In this document: piece by piece, positions 7,405 through 15,927 of the stretch | Numbering within the stretch: the first letter of the stretch is position 1 | Layout of the letters: each line of letters begins with the position of its first letter | Source of the DNA: Acidobacteria bacterium UBA2990 | GTDB taxonomy: Bacteria > Acidobacteriota > Vicinamibacteria > Vicinamibacterales > UBA8438 | DNA: 32,675 nt | NCBI GenBank assembly: GCA_002347025.1 | Contig: DEAE01000010.1 | Location: 168,285 to 200,959 of the forward strand | Reading direction: 5' to 3' | Translations under genes and position numbers: made by a program | The notes under the pieces: model-generated | Databases searched by the model: none | What the model saw: the letters and a program-made list of their open reading frames with translations, nothing else | Told to the model about the DNA's origin: nothing

Positions 7405-9315
7405 ATGAGGACTACGAATAGGGCTATGGCCCGGGGATTAGCTTTTCTGCTCGCCGTTCTAGCAGTTCCGCATGCGCTGGCGCAGACTGGCGCCTTCAAT
7501 GGCGAGTGGCGCAGCTACGGTGGTGACGACGGTAGCACCAAGTATGCGGGACTCGACCAGATCGACAGGGGAAACGTCGACCAGCTCGTGGTGGCTTGGC
7601 AGTGGGAGTCGCCGGATGGTGCGATCGCGGGTAACAACCGGCGCCTGACACCGTCCGCCTTCAAGGCGACACCCCTAATGATTGACGGCGTGCTCTACAT
7701 CCGTTCGTCACTCAGTGTCGTGGCGGCGATTGACGCCGAGACCGGTAAGCAGCTCTGGGTGCAGGATGTTGGAAGCTACGAATCGGGTCGTCCAACTAAC
7801 CTGGGGTTCAATTCCCGAGGCGTTGCGCATTGGACCGATGGCAGCGAGGCCAGGATCTTTGTGGCCACCAGTGATGCGCATCTGTGGTCTTTCGACGCTG
7901 AGACAGGCCGACCGATTGGCCGCTTCGGCAGCGATGGCAAGATCGATCTGACCCTGGGACTCCGCCGCCCGGTAGACCGCAGGACCTATCAGGTCATTTC
8001 GCCTCCAATGGTGGTGGGTGACGTGGTGATTGTTGATTCATCCATCTCTGACGGTCCGCGATACAAGACCGCGCCACCGGGGGACATCCGTGGGTTCGAC
8101 GTGCGGACAGGCGAGATGCGGTGGGTCTTCCACACTGTGCCTCAGGAAGGCGAGTTCGGGAACCACACCTGGGAAGACGATTCTTGGACGTATACGGGCA
8201 ATACCAATGCCTGGAGTATCATGAGCGCCGACCAGGAGCTGGGCTATGTTTACCTGCCGATCGGTACGCCGACGAACGACTGGTATGGCGGGCATCGGCT
8301 CGGCGACAACCTCTTTGCAGAGAGTCTGGTTTGCCTGGATGCGGTAACTGGAGAGCGGATTTGGCATTTCCAGATGGTGCACCATGGCCTCTGGGATTAC
8401 GACCTCCCGGCAGCCCCGACGTTGGTCGACATCACGGTGGACGGTCACGACATCAAGGCGGTGGCCCAAGTCAGCAAGCAGGGCTTCACGTATGTCTTCG
8501 ATCGAGTCACTGGCGAGCCGGTCTGGCCAATTGAGGAACGGCCGGTAGTCGCATCGACGGTGCCCGGTGAGCGCGCCTCACTGACCCAACCTTTTCCCAC
8601 TAAGCCGCCCGCATTTGAGCGGCAGGGCATCACGGTGGACGAACTGATCAATTTCACTCCAGAGCTTCGAGCTGCGGCGGAAGAAGTTTTGTCGCAGCAT
8701 GAGTACGGCGACCTCTTTCATCCACCGTCGCTGAAGGGAACCATCCAGATGCCAGGGTGGGGCGGCGGGGCCAACTGGTATGGTGCGGGGTTCGACCCGG
8801 ACACCGACTATCTGTTTGTCCCTTCAAGCACCAATCCGATTTCGGTCGTCCTAGTGCCGGCGGACCCGGATCAATCGGATTTTCGCTATCTAAGGGGCCG
8901 GAGCGGCCTGCGTGGTCCGGAAGGGCTTCCGCTGGTCAAGCCGCCCTATTCGCGATTAACCGCAATCGACCTGAAGACAGGGGATCTCGCGTGGCAGGTG
9001 CCGCTCGGCGATGGGCCGCGGCAGAGGTTGATCGAGATGGGTGTAGCCGATCCAGGCCCGCTCGGGGGCGCTAGGTTCACGGGTCCGCTGGTAACCAAGA
9101 CCCTGCTCCTGATGGGAGTCAACGACCGAAGGGGTGGTAAGGACCCTGTCCTGAACGCCTTTGACAAGGCAACCGGTGAGATCGTGGGGTCGGTTCAAGT
9201 TCCTGCCGGCCTGACCGGCACGCCAATGACCTACATGGCCGGCGGCAAACAATACGTCGTGGTTGCCTACGGTAGTGGCGCCGAGACTGGTCTGATAGCG
9301 TTGACCCTTCCCTAA
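7405..9315 (+). CDS. Periplasmic PQQ-dependent quinoprotein dehydrogenase
   Basis: This 636-residue protein has a Sec signal (GLAFLLAVLAVPHALAQ) followed directly by a PQQ beta-propeller. The typical opening WRSYGGDDGSTKYAGLDQI leads into repeated propeller-blade motifs such as AIDAETGKQLW, SFDAETGRPIG, CLDAVTGERIW and AIDLKTGDLAW. HHGLWDYDLPAAPTLVDI and GFTYVFDRVTGEPVWPIEER are characteristic of the glucose/quinate dehydrogenase type. It lacks the N-terminal membrane helices of mGDH and any C-terminal CxxCH heme domain. Only one cysteine was seen in the mature part, so the vicinal disulfide of methanol dehydrogenases is absent. Electrons must go to a separate acceptor, possibly a cytochrome such as the one fused at 3824-5368. 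Start ATG 7405 has GGGAG about 10 nt upstream; ATG 7426 is possible. Confidence 0.92.
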   Translation: MRTTNRAMARGLAFLLAVLAVPHALAQTGAFNGEWRSYGGDDGSTKYAGLDQIDRGNVDQLVVAWQWESPDGAIAGNNRRLTPSAFKATPLMIDGVLYIRSSLSVVAAIDAETGKQLWVQDVGSYESGRPTNLGFNSRGVAHWTDGSEARIFVATSDAHLWSFDAETGRPIGRFGSDGKIDLTLGLRRPVDRRTYQVISPPMVVGDVVIVDSSISDGPRYKTAPPGDIRGFDVRTGEMRWVFHTVPQEGEFGNHTWEDDSWTYTGNTNAWSIMSADQELGYVYLPIGTPTNDWYGGHRLGDNLFAESLVCLDAVTGERIWHFQMVHHGLWDYDLPAAPTLVDITVDGHDIKAVAQVSKQGFTYVFDRVTGEPVWPIEERPVVASTVPGERASLTQPFPTKPPAFERQGITVDELINFTPELRAAAEEVLSQHEYGDLFHPPSLKGTIQMPGWGGGANWYGAGFDPDTDYLFVPSSTNPISVVLVPADPDQSDFRYLRGRSGLRGPEGLPLVKPPYSRLTAIDLKTGDLAWQVPLGDGPRQRLIEMGVADPGPLGGARFTGPLVTKTLLLMGVNDRRGGKDPVLNAFDKATGEIVGSVQVPAGLTGTPMTYMAGGKQYVVVAYGSGAETGLIALTLP

Positions 9316-9338
9316 CTGGCCCTTGCGTGTCAGGCTCC

Positions 9339-10286
9339 TCAACGGTATTGACCATCTGGAAGAACAGTCGGCAGATTATAGGCTGGATTTGTGACCAAGT
9401 CGTAGCCCAGCGTGTCTCCGGTTTGGACCTGTGTTCGCGTGCAGAGTCGCCATTCGGGTTCTAGGATGCTACAACGGTGAGACTGTCCATCAAGCACGCT
9501 CGTAAGAAGCCAATAAAAATATTCGGTTGCTTGACACAGGTAATCGCAGTGGGTGTCGTAATAGGTAAACCATGCGCCATCGGGATACTGGGCCGGGACC
9601 GACGTGAAATGTCCACCGCGTGCAATATCCATTGCGGTCGTTAGTTTTGTGGTGCCTTCTTGACTTAGGTCGGGATGGGCGTACATGTAACCGTTGTCTT
9701 GAATCAGGTGCAAGATCTCTTCGAGTGACGCATCGAACTGAGCTCCTCCTAGTCCCTTCCCGGCGTCAGGGGGTTCTTTCACGCCAAGCTGCGAGGCGTT
9801 ATATTCAATGAGATCACCGACGCGCTGCAAGAAAATATCTTCATCAGTCCCAAGAGTGTTCACCACGACGATGCTCGCATTCTGCCGCTCAAGAAAATTA
9901 TTGACGCTTAAGTCATCGACAGTGCCATCTTCGTTGTTGTCGAGATATTGAGCAGCAATTGACGCAGCGTGCGTCAGCTTAGAATCCGCAATCTCTGGTC
10001 CAACATTACTGGCAAAGAACATCAGACCGAAGACGCGAATGCATTTTGTAGCCGCCACAAAAAATGGGTCACCGCTAGGTATAGTGATCACATCTAGCGT
10101 TGGGGTTAGAGTGGCGTTGCTAAAGGTAACATCACAAACCCCAAGAGGTCCTTCACCGCTTTGGCTACTGGATGTTACCAAGTCCATCGCCGTTGGCGAA
10201 ACAGGAGAATGTGAGTTGCTCCCACCTCCGCAGGTGTTCAGGGCAAGTGCGCCTAGAAGTGGCAAGAATCGAGTGCATGTGTGCAT
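9339..10286 (-). CDS. Secreted protein with EF-hand-like calcium loop, family unrecognised
   Basis: This is a 315-residue exported protein. ATG 10286 starts a signal (TRFLPLLGALALNTCGGGSNS) whose Cys-Gly-Gly-Gly could be a degenerate lipobox. The frame is also open to a GTG at 10331 with no ribosome binding site. After a Ser/Pro-rich linker, the body contains DNNEDGTVDD, a DxNxDGxxxD calcium-binding loop of EF-hand or dockerin type. An acidic helix, FDASLEEILHLIQDNGY, and an aromatic stretch, CQATEYFYWLLTS, follow. The Glu-Glu-x-x-His pattern and the spaced cysteines suggest a folded extracellular domain, perhaps metal-dependent, but I cannot name the family. It converges on the PQQ dehydrogenase with a 23-bp gap. 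Confidence 0.8.
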   Translation of the reverse strand: MHTCTRFLPLLGALALNTCGGGSNSHSPVSPTAMDLVTSSSQSGEGPLGVCDVTFSNATLTPTLDVITIPSGDPFFVAATKCIRVFGLMFFASNVGPEIADSKLTHAASIAAQYLDNNEDGTVDDLSVNNFLERQNASIVVVNTLGTDEDIFLQRVGDLIEYNASQLGVKEPPDAGKGLGGAQFDASLEEILHLIQDNGYMYAHPDLSQEGTTKLTTAMDIARGGHFTSVPAQYPDGAWFTYYDTHCDYLCQATEYFYWLLTSVLDGQSHRCSILEPEWRLCTRTQVQTGDTLGYDLVTNPAYNLPTVLPDGQYR

Positions 10287-10503
10287 GGAAATCCAATCTC
10301 TCAAAGTTATCACTTGACCGAGCGTAAGCACGAGGCTTTGTGGGGGCGCTACTGACTAATCCTGGATGTTAACACCGACTGGTCGTGAGGTGCGGCCTCA
10401 GGGGCATGAACTAGGTAACAGGTATCTCGTGGAACCCAAAATGGGCTACAGTTCAGCCAGCAAAGGAAGTTGCCACCCTCTCGGATACTCGAAGGAGGTT
10501 GAG

Positions 10504-11559
10504 ATGCGAAGTCAAATTGCGACCTGTGTTGCCGCTCTGGTTGTTGTCGGTCTGACTCTTGCCCCTGCCGCCACCGCGCAGAGGGGCGACATCCCTCGCA
10601 CACCGACCGGACGCCCAGACCTGTCAGGGAGCTACGATGTTTCGACTCTAACCCCAATGGAACGACCGGAGGAACTGGGAGAAAAATCGGTACTGAGCGA
10701 GGAAGAAGCGGCAGCAATTGCAGAGCGTCAGCGTCAGCGGCGAGCTGAGCGGAACGCGCCTAGCGACCCGAATCGCGGCGCGCCTCCAGAGGGCGGGAGT
10801 GTGGGTGGCTACAACAATTTCTATATTGACAACGGTGACGCTGCTTTTCAGATTGCCGGGCAATGGCGTACATCCATTTTGGTGGACCCACCCAATGGTC
10901 GCTACCCGCCGAGGGTCCCAGGGGCCCCAGCCAGACGCGTGCGGACACCTAACCCGGGCACGGCCTTCTGGCTCGAGGCTGGGCTTGATTCGCCTGGACC
11001 GTATGACAACATGGAGCAGCGACCCTACGCTGAGCGTTGTATCTTGAGTTTTGGCTCAACCTCAGGCCCCCCGATGCTGCCGGCGTTGTACAACAATCAC
11101 AAACGGATCGTGCAAACCGAGGACACCGTGATCATCCTCATCGAAATGGTGCACGATGCACGCATTATCCGAATGAACGCCGAACACGACCCACCCGAGA
11201 TCAAGAAATGGCTCGGCGACTCGATAGGGTGGTGGGAAGGTGATACCTTGGTCGTCGAAACCACCAATTTCATAGACCCCCCAGCGTTCCGGCAGGGATC
11301 GGGCAGCATGACTGTGACTGAACGTTTCTCTATGGAGAATGCCGACACTCTAATCTACTCCTTCACAGTCGACGATCCGACGGTTTGGACTGCTCCGTTT
11401 ACTGGTGAGTATGCTTGGCCACGGAGTCCGAATAAGGTATTCGAATATGCCTGTCACGAGGCAAACTACGCGCTTCAGGGGATTATGAAGGGAGCGCGGT
11501 TGCTTGAGGCCGACTTCCGAGGTGAGGACCCTCAAGGCATCGTCAACCCGACTCGTTAG
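10504..11559 (+). CDS. Secreted 'PDLSG' family protein, paralogue 1, function unknown
   Basis: This is a 351-residue protein with a Sec signal (CVAALVVVGLTLAPAATAQ). ATG 10504 is chosen because AAGGAGG (10492-10498) sits 5 nt upstream; the frame is open further 5' without a signal. Family marks in order are TPTGRPDLSGSYD, LTPMERPEELG with LSEEEAAA, ILVDPPNGRYPPR, ERCILSFG, IVQTEDTVIILIEMVHDARII, GWWEGDTLVVETTNF and FEYACHEANYALQGIMKGAR. The same blocks recur in the gene at 22350-23348, so the two are diverged paralogues. Such proteins are abundant in Acidobacteriota genomes and lack an assigned function. Conserved Cys and His positions (RCI, YACHE) and the WEGDTLVVET strand suggest a compact beta-rich periplasmic domain. 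No enzymatic role is claimed. Confidence 0.85.
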   Translation: MRSQIATCVAALVVVGLTLAPAATAQRGDIPRTPTGRPDLSGSYDVSTLTPMERPEELGEKSVLSEEEAAAIAERQRQRRAERNAPSDPNRGAPPEGGSVGGYNNFYIDNGDAAFQIAGQWRTSILVDPPNGRYPPRVPGAPARRVRTPNPGTAFWLEAGLDSPGPYDNMEQRPYAERCILSFGSTSGPPMLPALYNNHKRIVQTEDTVIILIEMVHDARIIRMNAEHDPPEIKKWLGDSIGWWEGDTLVVETTNFIDPPAFRQGSGSMTVTERFSMENADTLIYSFTVDDPTVWTAPFTGEYAWPRSPNKVFEYACHEANYALQGIMKGARLLEADFRGEDPQGIVNPTR

Positions 11560-11672
11560 CAATCCATCATAGGAATTAGGAAGGTGAGGATGGAGGCACA
11601 GGTTTGATTCCCTATGTGGCGCACGCGGAGGGGCCCCTGAACTGGTGGCGTTGGCCCTCCCTTGAGACTTAG

Positions 11673-12146
11673 ATGCTGGCCACGATGTGTCGCGTCATTG
11701 CTGGAGTTGTTGCAACTGTGCTGATTGTGCTCGTGTCAGGTTTGTGGGGTCAGGCACAGACGCTCGAGATCGACGCGCTTCGGCCACGGGCCGTGCAGGG
11801 GGACGCTTGGGCGCAGTACGACCCGGGCCAGATTTTCGCCGACGGCCGAGGTGTGCCTCAGGATTATGAGGAGGCCCTCTGGTGGTGGCGGCTAGCTGCC
11901 GAGCAAGGGCTAACGATGGCGATGACGGACATCGGACTAATGTACAGCCTTGGCCGAGGCGTGCTGCAAGATGATATCCAGGCATATATGTGGTGGGACC
12001 TTGCGGTATTGCGGTTCCCTATGGCAACTGGAGAACGTGAAGCGGCTGTTACCGGTCGCGACTCAGTGGCCCAGCGTCTAAGCCCCGCGCAGGTCGCTGA
12101 AGCGCAGCGCCTCGCCAGCGAGTGGGATGCTGCACATCCCCGGTAG
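11673..12146 (+). CDS. Exported Sel1-repeat protein, short
   Basis: This is a 157-residue protein with a hydrophobic signal (VIAGVVATVLIVLVSGLWG ending GQAQ). Two Sel1-like repeats of about 36 residues follow: QGDAWAQYDPGQIFADGRGVP and the next unit beginning QGLTMAMTDIGLMYSLGRGV. A capping helix and the C-terminus LSPAQVAEAQRLASEWDAAHPR close it. Sel1 repeats form alpha-solenoids that mediate protein-protein contacts in the envelope. The tail is clearly homologous to that of the next gene 15 bp downstream, so the two arose by duplication and are probably co-transcribed. ATG 11673 has no strong ribosome binding site; ATG 11685 is an alternative. Confidence 0.85.
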   Translation: MLATMCRVIAGVVATVLIVLVSGLWGQAQTLEIDALRPRAVQGDAWAQYDPGQIFADGRGVPQDYEEALWWWRLAAEQGLTMAMTDIGLMYSLGRGVLQDDIQAYMWWDLAVLRFPMATGEREAAVTGRDSVAQRLSPAQVAEAQRLASEWDAAHPR

Positions 12147-12161
12147 CGCAGAGAGGACGTT

Positions 12162-12935
12162 ATGAAACAGCTCGGCATCGTTCTCCTCCTATTTGGCCTC
12201 CTTGGTTGTGACGAGCGTGTGCGGGTGCTACCAGAGGATGCTGATGCGCTGCGTGCGCTGGCCCAGCAGGGGGATGCCGAGGCGCAATACACCCTTGGGT
12301 TCCGGTATGCCACTGGCCGAGGGGTGGACCAGGACGATGCCGAGGCGCTGCGCTGGTATCGGCAAGCGGCTGACCAGGGAGAGGCTGAGGCGCAATACAC
12401 CCTTGGGTTCTGGTATGCCACTGGCCGAGGGGTGGACCAAGACGATGCCGAGGCGCTGCGCTGGTATCGGCAAGCGGCTGACCAGGGAGATGCTGAGGCG
12501 CAGTTCAACCTCGGTGTCAGGTACGATACCGGCCGAGGCGTGCCACAGGATCGTGTGGCGGCGCTGCGTTGGTACCGACTGGCGGCGAGGAAGGGATTTG
12601 CTAGATCGCAGTACACACTCGGGGTCCGGTATGCCACCGGCCGAGGTGTGCCACAGGACGATGTGGCAGCCCTGCGTTGGTATCGCCTTGCGGCGGAGCA
12701 GGGTGACGCTCAGGCACAGTTCAACCTTGGCGTGTCCTACTACGAAGGTAAAGGGGTTCCGCTGGATGCCGTACGGGCTCACATGTGGTTCAATCTGGCG
12801 TACTCACGGATGAACGGTAACAGTCGAGTGAATGCAGCCAACAACCGCGATCTGATCGGAAGGCTCATGACCCCCGAGCAGATCGCCGAAGCCCGGCATC
12901 TCGCCAGCGAGTGGAATGCCACCCATTCTCGGTGA
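12162..12935 (+). CDS. Sel1-repeat lipoprotein with five tandem repeats
   Basis: This is a 257-residue protein whose N-terminus (MKQLGIVLLLFGLLGCDER) carries a lipobox LLGC with the lipidated Cys at residue 16, so it is probably membrane-anchored in the periplasm. From residue 36 there are five consecutive 36-residue Sel1 units of form QGDAEAQYTLGFRYATGRGV, each ending ALRWYRQAA or a variant. A C-terminal cap follows with MTPEQIAEARHLASEWNA. The first two units are about 95% identical in DNA, indicating a recent duplication. AGAGAGG precedes the ATG by a few bases. The solenoid would act as a binding scaffold; the partner is unknown. It sits 15 bp after its shorter paralogue. Confidence 0.9.
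   Translation: MKQLGIVLLLFGLLGCDERVRVLPEDADALRALAQQGDAEAQYTLGFRYATGRGVDQDDAEALRWYRQAADQGEAEAQYTLGFWYATGRGVDQDDAEALRWYRQAADQGDAEAQFNLGVRYDTGRGVPQDRVAALRWYRLAARKGFARSQYTLGVRYATGRGVPQDDVAALRWYRLAAEQGDAQAQFNLGVSYYEGKGVPLDAVRAHMWFNLAYSRMNGNSRVNAANNRDLIGRLMTPEQIAEARHLASEWNATHSR
12267..12482 (+). repeat. Two tandem 108-bp repeats within the Sel1 gene
   Basis: Copies at 12267-12374 and 12375-12482 each encode one 36-residue Sel1 unit. I count 5 mismatches in 108 bp (about 95% identity), against visibly lower identity for later units. This is the signature of a recent in-frame expansion and a likely site of length variation. Confidence 0.9.
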
Positions 12936-12960
12936 TATCTCTGCGCTAACTCTAACAAGT

Positions 12961-12975
12961 CTCCCCTCAGGGGAG
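12961..12975 (-). terminator. Short hairpin between convergent genes
   Basis: CTCCCC (12961-12966) and GGGGAG (12970-12975) flank a 3-nt loop in the 57-bp gap between the convergent Sel1 and metallophosphatase genes. On the minus strand it is followed by ACTTGTT, and on the plus strand by CTGCTTGG. It may end transcription in both directions, but neither side has a strong T-run. Confidence 0.4.
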
Positions 12976-12992
12976 CTGCTTGGTATGCGATG

Positions 12993-14738
12993 TCAGCCGA
13001 TATTGAGGCAAGCATCGCCGCCGACTGCCTCCCAACGTGGTGGGTCTATAAGGTCCCCGGCACGTAGCTGTCCGCCCCGTGTCGTTAGCCAGTCGACGGC
13101 AGCGTCACGGACTAGGGGAGCCGACGCCAGTGCCGTTTCCGGCGTGGCGCTGGAGCCGAAGCGTGTCCGTCTAGCGAAGAAGTCCGTGGTTGCAACGGTG
13201 AGCGTTTCGGCGGGGTCTATCTTTATCCCAGACGACCTCATAATCTCTACGGAAGGTTCATTCTCCTCGCACGTCACACGGACATGGATTCCAGACACGC
13301 TCGGAATACCGCGACGCCTACGGGCAATCTCTCCAGCAAGCAACTCCTGTAGTTGTCTACCAGTCAATGACAGAGTAACGATTCGATTGTCGAATGGAAA
13401 CACATCGTAGAGTTGTCCGCGCGTTAGCATGCCAGCCGGTAAATCGGCGCGCAGTCCACCTCTTCTCGAACCCATGCCGATCGCTACGTCTGCGCCGTTT
13501 GTAGCACCGAAGAGTGCATCGGCAAAGAGGTTGCCAAGTGGTGATTCGAGGCCGTTTCGCTGCCGTGTTAGGAGGGTCTCGAGGACAATGCCGAGAGATG
13601 TCTCGCGCCAGCGACCTACCCGCTTGAGTTCGGGTTGCATAGCGGCTGTCACGGAAGCATCGGGTTTGACTAGGGCTGCTTCGTAGTGTGGCGGTTGAGT
13701 ACCCTTGGTCACGCAGGATCCGTTCTGGTCTACGGTGCTGCATATCGCTTGGGGTGGGAAGGTGCGTGCCGAGATGATCCCGGTCCCGCGTTTGAATGTC
13801 AGATCTAGGCGAGCGAACGCCGCCCCTCTGGAATAGGCTTGCACAATTGGGATGCCCGCTACCTTGTGGGACACTGCCTCGTGGCTGTGACCGGCTACGA
13901 TCGCATCCACGAGACCTAGTGGCAGTTGCCTTGCTAGTCTGAAGATCTCAGAATCGTTGTCGCAGGAAGACACGTCTTCAGGGTCGCTGAACTCTGCGCA
14001 CCAACCGCCGGCGTGAGCTAGCACCACCACCACATCGGCACCATTCTGGCGTAGTCGCCTAGCTTCTGCCTCGGTGGCTGGCGCGAGTGGCGCCGTGCTG
14101 AGTCCTTGGACATTGGCGGCGAGTGTCATGGTGAGTCCGTTGTAGGTCATCACACCCACGATGCCTACTCGTAGGGTTCCAGTGTCGACAAGCGTAGACG
14201 GCTTCACGTTTGGCCAGGCCACCGGACGCCCGGTGGCACCATCAATAAGGTTCGCCGCGAGAAATGGAAAATGTGCGCGCGCGGCAGCCGCCTTGAGCGC
14301 GCCTCTCATGTCAGGTTGTGCGCGGTCCTCTGATAGGCTGTCGATCTCTCCGTAATCGAATTCATGGTTGCCTATGGCAAGTGCGTCGTAGCCCAAGGCG
14401 TTGTAAGCGTCGACGACGAGCGCGCCTTCTGATAGGTTCGACTCGATCCCTCCCTGGAAGGTGTCACCCGCGTCGAGGAGCAGCACTGCACCACCGTCCA
14501 TCTGTCTGGCTGCGCGTAGGTTTCGTAGATACCCCCCCAGCTGGGCTATGCCTCCATGCCACTCGCTGGGGAACACGCGCCCATGCAAGTCGGTGGTGCC
14601 GACAATCGATAGCGTGACTGGGTCGGTCCCGTTAGGCACTGGGTGCTGCATGGCCACGGACATCCCAGCAAGTAGAACCGAAACAGCGATGAGCGCTGCC
14701 AAGCTAACTACCGACGGGCGCAATGCGGCCATAGCCAT
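12993..14738 (-). CDS. Exported 5'-nucleotidase / UDP-sugar hydrolase-type metallophosphatase
   Basis: This 581-residue protein has a Sec signal (VVSLAALIAVSVLLAGMSVAM) and two domains. The N-terminal calcineurin-like metallophosphatase has all the metal motifs: DLH (Asp50, His52), GDTFQGG (Asp92), GNHEFD (Asn124, His125), AHAGG (His242) and GHSHEA (His284, His286). The C-terminal 5'-nucleotidase domain (from about residue 365) has SPLGNLFADAL and the substrate-stacking type segment VFPFDNRIVTLSLTGRQLQELL. Length matches the UshA/CD73 family. It probably dephosphorylates extracellular nucleotides or nucleotide sugars in the periplasm. The frame extends upstream to a TTG, but ATG 14738 begins the signal peptide. 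No Shine-Dalgarno precedes it, and the promoter at 14745-14772 suggests a leaderless transcript. Confidence 0.92.
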   Translation of the reverse strand: MAMAALRPSVVSLAALIAVSVLLAGMSVAMQHPVPNGTDPVTLSIVGTTDLHGRVFPSEWHGGIAQLGGYLRNLRAARQMDGGAVLLLDAGDTFQGGIESNLSEGALVVDAYNALGYDALAIGNHEFDYGEIDSLSEDRAQPDMRGALKAAAARAHFPFLAANLIDGATGRPVAWPNVKPSTLVDTGTLRVGIVGVMTYNGLTMTLAANVQGLSTAPLAPATEAEARRLRQNGADVVVVLAHAGGWCAEFSDPEDVSSCDNDSEIFRLARQLPLGLVDAIVAGHSHEAVSHKVAGIPIVQAYSRGAAFARLDLTFKRGTGIISARTFPPQAICSTVDQNGSCVTKGTQPPHYEAALVKPDASVTAAMQPELKRVGRWRETSLGIVLETLLTRQRNGLESPLGNLFADALFGATNGADVAIGMGSRRGGLRADLPAGMLTRGQLYDVFPFDNRIVTLSLTGRQLQELLAGEIARRRRGIPSVSGIHVRVTCEENEPSVEIMRSSGIKIDPAETLTVATTDFFARRTRFGSSATPETALASAPLVRDAAVDWLTTRGGQLRAGDLIDPPRWEAVGGDACLNIG

Positions 14739-14744
14739 GGTAAG

Positions 14745-14772
14745 AGAATACCCAGTCCTAGGCTGTACACAA
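14745..14772 (-). promoter_or_regulatory. Promoter of the metallophosphatase, leaderless geometry
   Basis: TTGTGT (14767-14772) and TATTCT (14745-14750) on the minus strand are 16 bp apart. The -10 box ends 6 nt before the ATG at 14738, so transcription would start at or within a base or two of the start codon. Confidence 0.5.
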
Positions 14773-14863
14773 GGTTTACCTGACCGAAGATCAGCTTGGC
14801 GCAGCCACGTGGCCAGCCATATAGTGGGATACTGGGCTCCCTGCCTAGACAGAAGCTCCAAGA

Positions 14864-14892
14864 TTGAATCACCCGCTAGCCAGCGGTAGGAT
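14864..14892 (+). promoter_or_regulatory. Sigma70-type promoter for the esterase/formamidase pair
   Basis: TTGAAT (14864-14869) and TAGGAT (14887-14892) are separated by 17 bp. The spacer ends AGCCAGCGG, as at 962-990. The leader to ATG 15053 would be about 155 nt. The 14739-15052 gap otherwise holds only the divergent promoter at 14745-14772 and no gene. Confidence 0.55.
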
Positions 14893-15052
14893 CAGTGTCC
14901 ACACCCACAATGACGTGAGCGGGGGAGCGATGAACCGCCCAGACTATGCTCTGTGCTTTCAGCGGTGTTACATGTCATGCATTGATTAGCCGAGCGACGG
15001 TGATGTGTTCGTGTGGTGGCGGTAATCGAGGCAAAGGGGATAGGAAACCGAT

Positions 15053-15871
15053 ATGAAGAACACCATGGGCATCGTGCTGCTAGCGTGGATGCTGCCGGCG
15101 TTGACTGCCGGGCAGAGCGTTGTCGTCGAGAAAGAGATTATCTATGGTCGACCACATGGGTCGGCCCTCCTTGCTGACATCGGATACCCAGAGAACGGCG
15201 AGGGCTTGCCGGCGATCATCTATGCGCATGGCGGGAGATGGCGAGGCGGTGATCGAAATTATCGGCAATCGCTCCAGGTTGACAAGTGGGCCGACTTTGG
15301 TTTCTTTGCCATGACTATCGACTACCGCCTTGTTGGTCAGACACCAGCACCTGCGGCTTATCAGGACTTGCTCTGTGCTATCCGCTGGGTTCACGCCCAT
15401 GCCGAGGACTATGGGATCGATCCAGATCGAGTGTACGTAATCGGTGATTCATCGGGCGGACACTTGGCTGCATTGGCCGCGACTTTGGGCGATGGGCCTT
15501 ACGAGAGAAGCGGTGGTTGGGATGAAGCCCGAAGCGATATTCGAGCTGCTATCAGCGCAGCAGGTCCTTATGAACTGAACACGCTCTCTTGGGGGAATCT
15601 TTGGACGCCAATAGTCGGAGATGTTGAGGGTCAGCGTCGGATTGCCTCGCCCATTCACCAAATCAATGCATCGACAAAACCGATATTAATTATTCATTCC
15701 GATGACGACCGATCCGTCCCTGTGCAGCAGGCTCAGCTGATGGCAGCGGCATTAGCGACTGAGAATATCCAACATCGTTTCGTCCACTACACTGACCGCG
15801 GACACATGCGGATCACTGATGAGGTAGTCGCTGAAACCCTGGCCTTCATCGAAGAGGTCGAGGCTCGCTGA
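15053..15871 (+). CDS. Secreted alpha/beta-hydrolase esterase (BD-FAE / hormone-sensitive lipase-like)
   Basis: This is a 272-residue exported esterase. After a short Sec signal (GIVLLAWMLPALTAG), the oxyanion motif HGG (59-61) is followed by GDSSGG with nucleophile Ser133. The acid is in HSDDDRSVP (Asp218 or Asp219) and the catalytic His251 in DRGHM, so a complete triad is visible. The layout matches the BD-FAE/acetylesterase group of the alpha/beta-hydrolase_3 families, which deacylate plant glucuronoyl or acetylated polysaccharides and small esters. ATG 15053 has AGGAAA about 6 nt upstream. It is followed after 56 bp by an acetamidase/formamidase-family gene on the same strand, a likely two-gene unit. 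Confidence 0.9.
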   Translation: MKNTMGIVLLAWMLPALTAGQSVVVEKEIIYGRPHGSALLADIGYPENGEGLPAIIYAHGGRWRGGDRNYRQSLQVDKWADFGFFAMTIDYRLVGQTPAPAAYQDLLCAIRWVHAHAEDYGIDPDRVYVIGDSSGGHLAALAATLGDGPYERSGGWDEARSDIRAAISAAGPYELNTLSWGNLWTPIVGDVEGQRRIASPIHQINASTKPILIIHSDDDRSVPVQQAQLMAAALATENIQHRFVHYTDRGHMRITDEVVAETLAFIEEVEAR

Positions 15872-15927
15872 GCATCACATTGCAGCGCGGGGGACTCAGA
15901 ATGAACCATCTGTCTTGGGAGGCAGTC

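Noticed and set aside
12267..12482. Direct repeats considered as a CRISPR array
   Set aside because: The units are contiguous 108-bp coding repeats without unique spacers.
11864..12637. 257-codon minus-strand open frame with repeated SASPW segments
   Set aside because: It is the antisense reading of the Sel1 repeats; the periodicity comes from the tandem units on the plus strand.
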